Source: Corynebacterium crudilactis (lineage in GTDB: Bacteria > Actinomycetota > Actinomycetes > Mycobacteriales > Mycobacteriaceae). Taken from it: a stretch of DNA of 64,000 nucleotides. Where the stretch lies: the NCBI RefSeq assembly GCF_001643015.1, contig NZ_CP015623.1, positions 1 through 64,000 of the forward strand, written 5' to 3'. The notes beneath the pieces are model-generated. The model saw only the letters and a program-made list of their open reading frames with translations, was not told the origin of the DNA and ran no database searches. The translations under genes and the position numbers were made by a program. Positions 57,693 to 64,000 of this stretch are shown here, piece after piece. Position 1 is the first letter of the stretch. Each line of letters opens with the position of its first letter.

Positions 57693-57836
57693 TTAGATAG
57701 GCAGGAGAGGCAGGATGGAGCCGATGTTGCCGATTAGGGCGAGGACGCCGAGGACACCTACTGCGATGAAGCCGAGGGAGCCGAATGGGCCGTCAAGTGC
57801 GGATGATCCTGCGTCTGCGATGGAAGACAGATCCAT
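57693..57836 (-). CDS. porin-like tiny membrane peptide, 47 aa
   Basis: Begins MDLSSIADAGSSALDG and continues into one long hydrophobic helix with many Gly (LGFIAVGVLGVLALIG), ending LPLLPI. No signal peptide. C. glutamicum PorH (57 aa) and PorA (45 aa) are likewise tiny, lack signal peptides and form channels in the mycolic-acid outer membrane; PorH also begins MDLS. AGGAG is 9 nt before the ATG at 57836. Last gene of a three-gene operon. Identity as a porin is an inference. Confidence 0.65.
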   Translation of the reverse strand: MDLSSIADAGSSALDGPFGSLGFIAVGVLGVLALIGNIGSILPLLPI

Positions 57837-57883
57837 GGATGATTCTCCTAGAAAAGGTTGATGGGTGGGTGGGGGTTGGTGGA

Positions 57884-58063
57884 TCAGAAGAACTTGTCGA
57901 ACAGCCAGCCAACCACTGGGTGCTGGGACACCTTGATGATGGTGGAGCCGGTGTTGAGCAGGGAGGAACCGGAATCGAACTCGTTGAGGCCGGTGAATTC
58001 CAGGATGGTGGAACCGAAGCCGAGTGCGCTGGAACCGACGCTGGAAAGAAGATCAGTGATCAT
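57884..58063 (-). CDS. porin-like tiny amphipathic peptide, 59 aa
   Basis: Begins MITDLLSSVGSSALGFGSTI; amphipathic helices with Ser/Gly on one face, an acidic turn (NEFDSGSS) and a C-terminal VVGWLFDKFF. No signal peptide. Shares the SSAL-GFGS pattern with the 47-aa neighbour, which suggests related or paired subunits, as in the PorA/PorH heteromer. AGGAG lies 7 nt before the ATG at 58063. Confidence 0.65.
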   Translation of the reverse strand: MITDLLSSVGSSALGFGSTILEFTGLNEFDSGSSLLNTGSTIIKVSQHPVVGWLFDKFF

Positions 58064-58117
58064 GTGAAAACTCCTATAGAAAAAGATTTGAGATGGGGTG
58101 TGGATAGAAAAAGTGTT

Positions 58118-58210
58118 CTAGAAGAACGGGTTAAGCGTGGTGAAGATGTTGACTGCGAGACTGATCAGCAACGCCAGGCTGCCGAGAACTGCGCCAGCTA
58201 TTAGACCCAT
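58118..58210 (-). CDS. tiny membrane peptide, 30 aa
   Basis: MGLIAGAVLGSLALLISLAV then NIFTTLNPFF: one membrane helix and nothing else. A strong AAAGGAG lies 9 nt before the ATG at 58210, so translation is very likely in spite of the size. First gene of the operon driven by the promoter at 58259-58290. Confidence 0.6.
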   Translation of the reverse strand: MGLIAGAVLGSLALLISLAVNIFTTLNPFF

Positions 58211-58258
58211 GGTGCTTCACTCCTTTATGTGAACTCGTAGGTGCGGTGGACGAGAAAC

Positions 58259-58290
58259 AAATTAACATTGGGGTGTTCACAAACTGCCCG
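58259..58290 (-). promoter_or_regulatory. plasmid-type promoter of the tiny-peptide operon
   Basis: Leftward: CGGGCA (58290-58285), exact GTGAACACCC (58280-58271), 6 nt, TAATTT (58264-58259). The CGGGCA is one base further away than usual. Confidence 0.6.
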
Positions 58291-58294
58291 ATAA

Positions 58295-60709
58295 TTAGGA
58301 TTTCAGCAGGTAGTCGGCTTGATCGCCTAGTGCGAGTTGTACTTCCACCCGTAATTTCGCGTGACGTGCAAGCGAAGGATCACGTGCCAGCAACGCTTGC
58401 GCATCCTCCCGTGCAGCCATATGGATTGCTTCATCCTGAATCAGATCAGCAACGACCAAACCGGATTCTTTACCGGCCTGCGCGGTGGAAATAAGACTTC
58501 CAGGGCCACGGATTTCCAGGTCAAGGGCGGAAAGCTTGAATCCATCGTCGGTGCCACACATTGCCTCCATGCGGGCTTGTCCATCACCGACAGCTTCCCC
58601 ACCAAGCCAGCATTGGCCAGCGAACTTGCCACGACCAACACGACCCCTGAGCTGGTGTAACTGCGCCAAACCAAATTTGCAGGCGTCGAGAACCACCATC
58701 ACCGTGGCATTGGGAACAGACACTCCTACCTCAATGACAGTGGTGGCCACCAACACGTCCAAATCTCCGGACACGAACGCAGTCATCACAGCGGAGCGGT
58801 CTGCAGGCTTTAATTTGCCGTGCACCACCCCAATGCGAAGACCCTGCAACGCACCGTCCCGCAACTCTTCGGCGGTGGATTCTGCAGAGGCGGCCATCTT
58901 CGTTTCAGATGCTTGACCTGCAGAGTTCTGCACCAAAGGGCACACCACAAACGCTTGGCGGCCACGAGCGACCTCACCGCGGATTGCCTGCCAGCATTCC
59001 GCATCGTCATCATCGGGGGATGCTTCTGGAATCCACTGTGTGACAATGGGGCTTCGCCCAGGTGGCTTTTCATCCAGGATGGAGACATCCATGTCACCAA
59101 AAACGGTGATTGCGCTGGTACGGGGAATAGGCGTTGCGGTGGCCTGCAGTGTGTCCGGTGTTTTCCCGCCAGCGCCTTTGGTGGACAATACGGCGCGTTG
59201 ATCCACACCAAAACGGTGTTGCTCGTCAATAACCACCACACCCAACTGGTGGTAGTCCACGGTGTCCTGCAACAGCGAGTGCGTGCCAACGGCGAGTTTG
59301 CAGGTGCCATCAGCAAGGTCGCGGAGCACATCTTTGCGTGGCCGTGGCAACGCTTTGGAAACCAACAGGTCTACTTGGATTCCCATGGGGGTGAGGGCTT
59401 CGCTGATTTCCTCAAAATGCTGGCGTGCCAGGATCTCTGATGGTGCGATGATGACGGCCTGGTGGCCACCCTCAACAGACATCAAGGCAGTGGCGATCAA
59501 AACGGCTGTTTTACCTGCACCCACATCACCTTGGAGAAGCCGGTTCATGGGGGCTTCGCTGTGGAGGTCTGCGCGAATATCAGCAATGGCGCGGTCTTGG
59601 GCGCCGGTCAAAGCGTAGGGAAGGGTGCGACGCCACGCATCGACAAGGGTGCCGGTGCTGCGGTGTTGGATTCCGGATTCTTTCTTCTTTGCGTGGGCGA
59701 TAACCCCCAACGCTAGTTGGAGTCGGAGGAATTCGTCGTAGACGATGCGTTCACGCCCACGGGTGGCCTGAGCTGCACTTTCTGGGACGTGGATTGCTTG
59801 TAAAGCCTCTAGCCGGCCCATGACTTTTCGGCGTTCCAGCATCTCCGTGGGGATCGGATCATCAAGGCGTGGAATACGGCGTAAAGCATCGAGTGCCGCT
59901 TTGCGGAGAAGCCACGTGGTGACCTGGTGGGTGGGGGATTGCGGATAAATCGCCAACAAAGGCACGTTGGTGTCGGAAAGGCTTTCCATGATGGGGGAAG
60001 ACATGGACAGAAAACCATTGAAATCGGTGACATCACCATGCACAAGAACGTTGTCGCCCTGCTTAAAACGGTGTCCCATCCACGTGGCGCGGAAAAACAT
60101 GCAGCTGACATGGGTGACACCATCTGAAATGGTGAAACGCGCATACGGAGTTTTCGCGTAGTTGACGCGCTTAGAAATAACTTCCCCAATGAAGGTGACA
60201 GATTTCTGCCCCGATTGCAGTATTGACATGGGGGTTAGCTCAGAGCGGTCAAGGTAGCGGAGGGGAATTTTCATCAACAAATCCCACACGCTGCAGATGT
60301 TGGCTTTATCCAGGTTTTCCCGGTTGCTCTCCCCCACCCCATCCAAATCTGTGAGGGGAACACCACGAAGCGAATCAAGGGCGTAGTCAAACAGGATCGG
60401 TTCGCCCTGTGGCGCAAGGATTGAGGCAACGTCGCTGGTCAGCGATGCCGGGGTGGGCTTCGGCGCACCCCCAATGGTGCCAGGTTCTGGGGCGTTGGTG
60501 GGAAGCGGTGGAAGCATCGCCATATCGACACCGAGCTGCAGCGCTGTTGGGGCGTAGAAATGCACATCGGTGAGCGCCTGAACCACCAACAGTGGTGGCC
60601 AGTTTTCGCGTTTTATACCTTCATCAATAGCGGGGGTGTGGATGCCGTGAGCTGCGAGAATTGTTACAGCGCCACGTAGTCTCACATCATCTACTGGGGA
60701 CAACTGCAT
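58295..60709 (-). CDS. recG: ATP-dependent DNA helicase RecG
   Basis: 804 residues, about 100 longer than most RecG. The wedge (OB) domain is near 150-260 (TFIGEVISKRVNYAKTPYAR); Walker A GDVGAGKT (about 393-400), D-E-Q-H in VVIDEQHRFGV (about 495), motif III ATATPIPRT and motif VI QLRGRVGRG are all present. It reverses stalled forks and unwinds R-loops and D-loops. The N-terminal extra 100 residues contain a Pro-rich linker. The ribosome site AAGGAG is buried in a predicted hairpin (60718-60765). In the same direction as the partition operon. Confidence 0.93.
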   Translation of the reverse strand: MQLSPVDDVRLRGAVTILAAHGIHTPAIDEGIKRENWPPLLVVQALTDVHFYAPTALQLGVDMAMLPPLPTNAPEPGTIGGAPKPTPASLTSDVASILAPQGEPILFDYALDSLRGVPLTDLDGVGESNRENLDKANICSVWDLLMKIPLRYLDRSELTPMSILQSGQKSVTFIGEVISKRVNYAKTPYARFTISDGVTHVSCMFFRATWMGHRFKQGDNVLVHGDVTDFNGFLSMSSPIMESLSDTNVPLLAIYPQSPTHQVTTWLLRKAALDALRRIPRLDDPIPTEMLERRKVMGRLEALQAIHVPESAAQATRGRERIVYDEFLRLQLALGVIAHAKKKESGIQHRSTGTLVDAWRRTLPYALTGAQDRAIADIRADLHSEAPMNRLLQGDVGAGKTAVLIATALMSVEGGHQAVIIAPSEILARQHFEEISEALTPMGIQVDLLVSKALPRPRKDVLRDLADGTCKLAVGTHSLLQDTVDYHQLGVVVIDEQHRFGVDQRAVLSTKGAGGKTPDTLQATATPIPRTSAITVFGDMDVSILDEKPPGRSPIVTQWIPEASPDDDDAECWQAIRGEVARGRQAFVVCPLVQNSAGQASETKMAASAESTAEELRDGALQGLRIGVVHGKLKPADRSAVMTAFVSGDLDVLVATTVIEVGVSVPNATVMVVLDACKFGLAQLHQLRGRVGRGKFAGQCWLGGEAVGDGQARMEAMCGTDDGFKLSALDLEIRGPGSLISTAQAGKESGLVVADLIQDEAIHMAAREDAQALLARDPSLARHAKLRVEVQLALGDQADYLLKS

Positions 60710-60717
60710 AAAGAAAA

Positions 60718-60765
60718 CTCCTTCGTGGAGATGATGCAACCATCTGCCATCACCACGAAGGAGTG
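60718..60765 (-). promoter_or_regulatory. hairpin that hides the recG ribosome-binding site
   Basis: In the leftward mRNA, ACTCCTTCGTGG (60765-60754) pairs perfectly over 12 bp with CCACGAAGGAGT (60729-60718), which contains the recG Shine-Dalgarno. A second short stem TGATG/CATCA stacks inside. Translation of recG should be low unless the hairpin is opened. Confidence 0.6.
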
Positions 60766-60769
60766 TGAA

Positions 60770-61159
60770 TTATTGCCCCTCTAAAACTGGTGGCAGATTG
60801 GCGACATCATCATTGAATTCGCCCTGCACGATTGAGGGAACCATCGGAATCTCTGTATCGTCCGGCTGGGTTGATTCACCAAATTTCATTCCGGCCCACA
60901 CACTTGCAGCGATCAATATGACCACCACACATGTGGCACCAACCCACCACAATCTTGCTGGAAACTTACCCTTAGACTGTGCACGAACCGGGTGATGGAT
61001 TGCCCGAGGTTGCGGTGCAGGTTGTGGGGTGGACACCGCTGTCTCGTCTTCGAAAGGGTTAGCGGATTCCACCACCGGTTGGGACGTGGGCGTGTTAGCC
61101 TCCCACCACTGGTCTTCTTCATCCCACTCAGTCCAACCAACGCGCTTACCTTCGGTCAC
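60770..61159 (-). CDS. single-span membrane protein, 129 aa
   Basis: Cytoplasmic Trp/Glu-rich start (VGWTEWDEEDQWWEAN), Pro-rich stretch, one membrane helix (LWWVGATCVVVILIAASVWA, about 70-90) and a short acidic outer tail. GTG start overlaps the MinD-like gene by 4 bp, so the two are coupled. It may anchor the ATPase to the membrane. Confidence 0.7.
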   Translation of the reverse strand: MTEGKRVGWTEWDEEDQWWEANTPTSQPVVESANPFEDETAVSTPQPAPQPRAIHHPVRAQSKGKFPARLWWVGATCVVVILIAASVWAGMKFGESTQPDDTEIPMVPSIVQGEFNDDVANLPPVLEGQ

Positions 61160-62472
61160 CGGCCACCCTCCATGAATCCAGCGGAGTTCACAATCGCGGC
61201 ACCCAACTTGATGGCAGCATCACGGGTTTCTGGGGAAATTTCATCCAACGTGAAGGCGCGACCACCCTCAAACATTTGGTCGTAGGGCAGGGAAATCGCT
61301 TCCCTAGCCACGGAGGAGAAAAACTCCATGACCTGGCCTGTATCAACATTCGTTTTGGGTGAACGGTGATTGACGACAACCACCATGTCATCGACAAGCG
61401 CGGCAAAACGATCACCATAAAGCCCCTGCGAATCCACAAGGTCATTGGCGACCTGTGTGGCTGCTTTCATACCATCGGTGCCTTCGGAAACGAGGACAAG
61501 AACGTCTGCTTCCTCCAACACTGATTCCATGAGTTCACTTTTCAGGCCTTGGGCACAGTCGGTGAGGATCACAGGGTAAAACTTGCGCAACACAGTCATC
61601 AGTTCGCGGTATTCCTGTCCGCTACTGATCGGTTTTTGCGGCTCCGAGGCCAGCACCTCCAACCCAGACTGGTCTTGGCTGGTGTGGGTACGCACATGGG
61701 AGTAACGACTTACCGAATCCAGCTGATCCAGGAGGGAACCTACCGTGCCGTTTTGTTCCCTTTCCACACGATCACCCAGTTCACCGCCCTCTGGGGAAGC
61801 ATCGACAGCAATAATGCGGTCTTTGCGGTGCGATGCTAAAACCATGCCAGCAAGGGTGGTGACCAGCGTTTTACCCACACCACCTTTGCGGTTGATCATG
61901 ACAATGTTGACCGAACCGTTGAGGCTGCGCTGCAAACTGTGGACAGTTTGGGTGGAGCTGGTGTCCTCTTTGAAGAATAGGGAACGCATTTTCTGCGCAA
62001 AACTCTTTTTGGGAGCTTTACCAGCCTCGGGGGCTTGCACCGCTGAACGTGGTGCAGGTGTGCGAGGAGCAGGGCGAACCGGAGCGACCGTGGGGGCTTG
62101 CGATGCCACCTGAATCGGCTCTGGCTTCGGGGTGGGCTGCGGTGGTGACTGCGGTTCCAACACCAAATTGGCATCAAAAATCAGGTCACCAGGCCCAGAT
62201 GGCTGTTCCACACGACGCGCTGGCCGTGGGGATGACGCTACGGGAGCGTCACCGGCGAACTGGCGGCCACCGGATTTGTCGGGGTTGATCGGTGGTGTCC
62301 ACTCCCCTGGTTCGTCTTGGTCGAAGTCGAATTCGTCTTCCACCTCACTGTCCAGGTCGTAGGCATCATCGAACAGGTTGTCGTCCTGGTCGTTGGTGGC
62401 TGCAGTGCGTGGGGTTTGGGGGCCTTTGAATGTGACTTCTTCCTCTGCGAATGGGTCACGAGCATCATTCAT
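61156..62472 (-). CDS. MinD/ParA-family ATPase with acidic/Pro-rich N-terminus (EspI-like)
   Basis: 438 residues. The first 170 are acidic then Pro/Ala-rich and probably disordered. The ATPase half has the deviant Walker A NRKGGVGKT (about 193-201), IIAVDASPEGGELGDR (switch I) and ILTDCAQG (switch II). This architecture is that of EspI-type proteins of mycobacterial ESX systems and of some conjugation loci. No other type VII secretion gene is in the window. A partition or transfer-positioning role is equally possible. Confidence 0.75.
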   Translation of the reverse strand: MNDARDPFAEEEVTFKGPQTPRTAATNDQDDNLFDDAYDLDSEVEDEFDFDQDEPGEWTPPINPDKSGGRQFAGDAPVASSPRPARRVEQPSGPGDLIFDANLVLEPQSPPQPTPKPEPIQVASQAPTVAPVRPAPRTPAPRSAVQAPEAGKAPKKSFAQKMRSLFFKEDTSSTQTVHSLQRSLNGSVNIVMINRKGGVGKTLVTTLAGMVLASHRKDRIIAVDASPEGGELGDRVEREQNGTVGSLLDQLDSVSRYSHVRTHTSQDQSGLEVLASEPQKPISSGQEYRELMTVLRKFYPVILTDCAQGLKSELMESVLEEADVLVLVSEGTDGMKAATQVANDLVDSQGLYGDRFAALVDDMVVVVNHRSPKTNVDTGQVMEFFSSVAREAISLPYDQMFEGGRAFTLDEISPETRDAAIKLGAAIVNSAGFMEGGR

Positions 62473-62905
62473 CTGAGACCACCACCCCGATTGAGGAAAG
62501 CAGTTCGGCGCGACGGCGGCGGTCTTTCCGAGCTTCCGCCACCATCAACTCGTTGAGGTAAAACGCCAGCGCACCACGGATAATCTCGGAGTGATTGAGT
62601 CGTACATCCTCCGTGATTTCCAGATCCTCGATGGTGTCTACCAGCGCATCGTGGAGGTCGGCGGGGAGCCTGAATGATGTGGCCACCGGCTTCGGGTTTT
62701 TTGGCCTCTTCTTTTTTGGTGGTGGTGGGCTAATCAGCGCAACACCAGCGGGAGCGTCCTGCCACGGGTCGATTTCCTCTGGCAGGACAGCTGGTGCTGA
62801 CTCCTCCACTGGGGCAGGGTCTGATGCTGAACCAGCATTTTCAGGTATTGCGGTCAGGGGGTCGAGTAACCGATCCGTGTTTGTTTTCCTTTTCCTTTGT
62901 GCCAT
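62465..62905 (-). CDS. ribbon-helix-helix protein, probable ParB-type partition partner
   Basis: 146 residues. A flexible Pro/Ala-rich N-terminus, a basic patch (PPPPKKKRPKNPKP), then a ribbon-helix-helix fold: VATSFRLPADLHDALVDTIE and LNHSEIIRGALAFYLNEL. Such proteins bind centromere sites and stimulate ParA. The gene directly follows parA (1-bp overlap) and precedes the MinD-like gene, the usual partition operon order. Confidence 0.72.
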   Translation of the reverse strand: MAQRKRKTNTDRLLDPLTAIPENAGSASDPAPVEESAPAVLPEEIDPWQDAPAGVALISPPPPKKKRPKNPKPVATSFRLPADLHDALVDTIEDLEITEDVRLNHSEIIRGALAFYLNELMVAEARKDRRRRAELLSSIGVVVSDE

Positions 62906-64000
62906 TAGCTTTGCTCCTCCGTTTTGGTGTCCGTGTCGGTGTCTTCGGTGTCATCAAGGTCGTGGGCAAGCCAGTCCGCCTTCCAGTCGATAAAGTCTGG
63001 GCCTTCGATAATCGCACGCCATTCATCGGGCATTTCCTGCGCGATTAGTGCTTCACGCATTGCCCCGATGTCATAGTTGACTCGATTTGAGGTTGTCGGG
63101 TCGTCTTCCTTGGGCAGCATTTTACTCAGGACAGTCAGTGCCGTTTTCGCCAAGGCTGCGGGAATTGTGCCGACATCTCGACGTTCAATTTGGGTGCGCG
63201 TGTAGGTGGAGATGGGGATGGCGAATTCTTGGGAGCGGGCAAAAGCTTTACGGCGCTCAATTCCTGGGGCGATTACCCCTACGCTGTCTCCGAAGGTTTC
63301 GTCCAGCCATTTGGCGGATTCTGTGATGATACGGCGCTCACCAGGGGCACGTTTCAAATTCAGTGGGATACTCGTGGGGATCGCGCCCAGGAAATTAATG
63401 GGCTTGCCGTGCGCGGATTCCCATGCGCCGATAATCTCGTCAAATTTCGCAAGCTCCTCATGTGCGAGCCATTCTGGGTAAAAAGGGAAAATGACGTGTT
63501 CAGCTGCGTGGAGCATGGAAGAAATGAGCGGGGTAAGTCTGATTCCCGGCATGTCGATAATCACCAGATCGGCATTTTCGCGTACCCATTCAGTTTCCAA
63601 GGCGTTCATGAGACGCATCTCTTCGATGCCTCCGCTTTCGGAGACCACGGAGGTGAGGTTTTCACGATCCGTTTCTGCAGCTGCGGGTGAGATGAAGATC
63701 TTTCCACCGGGGATCGCTGGCCCGCCTTTAAGCCATGGGACATTTGGATCTGGCGTCCATGCCGGGACGGGGTAAAAAGGAGCGTCTTCACCACGCCTTA
63801 CTGCATCGGCCAGGCTTTTCACCTCCAAAGTCTGTCCAGTTTCTGGGTGAATGTATCGTCCTGCGAAAGTCCCGGTCACGGACGAGAAGCCACTATCCGA
63901 GTCTGCTACACAGACTGTGAGGCCTAGTCGTGCGGCTTCGTAGGCGATTGAGCTTGACAGGGTAGTTTTCGAGACCCCTCCTTTGGTATTACCAATTATG
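62905..64000 (-). CDS. parA: ParA-family partition ATPase, 5' end outside the window
   Basis: At least 365 residues. The visible N-terminal part reads IIGNTKGGVSKTTLSSSIAY, a deviant Walker A with Ser in the loop; VCVADSDSGF (switch I) and LVIIDMPG (switch II) follow, then the C-terminal ParA half and an acidic tail (DLDDTEDTDTDTKTEE). It should form ATP-dependent patterns on the nucleoid to distribute plasmid copies. Only the start codon and a few residues are missing to the right. Confidence 0.85.
   Translation of the reverse strand, partial: IIGNTKGGVSKTTLSSSIAYEAARLGLTVCVADSDSGFSSVTGTFAGRYIHPETGQTLEVKSLADAVRRGEDAPFYPVPAWTPDPNVPWLKGGPAIPGGKIFISPAAAETDRENLTSVVSESGGIEEMRLMNALETEWVRENADLVIIDMPGIRLTPLISSMLHAAEHVIFPFYPEWLAHEELAKFDEIIGAWESAHGKPINFLGAIPTSIPLNLKRAPGERRIITESAKWLDETFGDSVGVIAPGIERRKAFARSQEFAIPISTYTRTQIERRDVGTIPAALAKTALTVLSKMLPKEDDPTTSNRVNYDIGAMREALIAQEMPDEWRAIIEGPDFIDWKADWLAHDLDDTEDTDTDTKTEEQS

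Noticed and set aside
61156..62472. Type VII (ESX) secretion locus suggested by EspI-like and EspR-like proteins
   Set aside because: No EccB, EccC (three-domain), EccD, EccE, MycP or WXG100 gene is in the window. The FtsK-like protein has only one motor domain and better fits a DNA translocase.
1..64000. Prophage or phage genome
   Set aside because: RusA, DUF2786, SNF2 and integrase are phage-like, but there is no terminase, portal, capsid, tail or lysis set, and there is a clear plasmid rep/par backbone. A phage-plasmid cannot be excluded from this window alone.

Overview
The window is a 64 kb stretch of a large, low-copy plasmid (or plasmid-like element) of a mycolic-acid actinobacterium, most likely Corynebacterium. 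The host call rests on an actinobacterial-type integration host factor (53.2-53.6 kb), a WhiB-family iron-sulfur regulator (36.2 kb), an EspR-like regulator (45.8 kb), a secreted cutinase-family esterase (50.4 kb) and tiny porin-like peptides of the PorA/PorH kind (57.7-58.2 kb). The plasmid call rests on a RepA_C-type initiator (44.0-44.9 kb) beside six iterons and two DnaA boxes (43.7-43.9 kb), and on a ParA / ribbon-helix-helix partition pair at the right edge, where ParA runs off the window. I see no rRNA, tRNA, transposase, capsid or tail gene.

Layout. 0-5.5 kb: SNF2-type helicase, small unknowns, an RNase H protein and a tyrosine recombinase. 5.5-7.2 kb: gene-poor region with palindromes, direct repeats and a possible recombination core. 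7.2-18 kb: plasmid-borne sliding clamp (DnaN), DUF2786 protein, Hsp70/actin-like ATPase with neighbours, RusA-like resolvase, DEDDh exonuclease, a two-repeat type I-E-like CRISPR mini-array and an ArsR-like regulator. 18-31.9 kb: SSB, FtsK/SpoIIIE-type translocase, small membrane peptides, a YdjM-like membrane protein, a large protein with three predicted zinc modules, and a divergent MoxR/VWA pair. 32-43.5 kb: Rad50 (SbcC), Mre11 (SbcD), WhiB, HerA-like ATPase, two exported or membrane proteins, and a probable NurA nuclease. 43.5-50.2 kb: oriV and RepA, then an XRE / EspR-like / PAP2-like / 7TM / ImmA-IrrE cassette and a second possible replication protein with an antisense-RNA-like leader. 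50.4-64 kb: cutinase-family protein, IHF, unknown small genes, the tiny-peptide operon, RecG, an EspI-like MinD ATPase and the partition genes.

How it fits together. The element carries an unusually full DNA maintenance kit: clamp, proofreading-type exonuclease, SSB, RNase H, RecG, RusA and, most strikingly, all four members of the Mre11-Rad50-HerA-NurA end-resection set known best from archaea. No DNA polymerase or primase is in the window. Three proteins (SSB, the HerA-like ATPase and an unknown protein at 2.4-3.3 kb) end in the acidic D-D-x-(P)-P-F type tail by which SSB recruits partners.

Two sequence-wide signals deserve attention. First, about 20 transcription units share one promoter layout: GTGnACACCC (often preceded by CGGGCA), then exactly 6 nt, then a -10-like TAnnnT, always pointing into the gene downstream. 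Second, the 7-mer GGACAGT occurs about 29 times on the + strand and only about 4 times on the other strand (counted by eye), with no switch at the replication origin.
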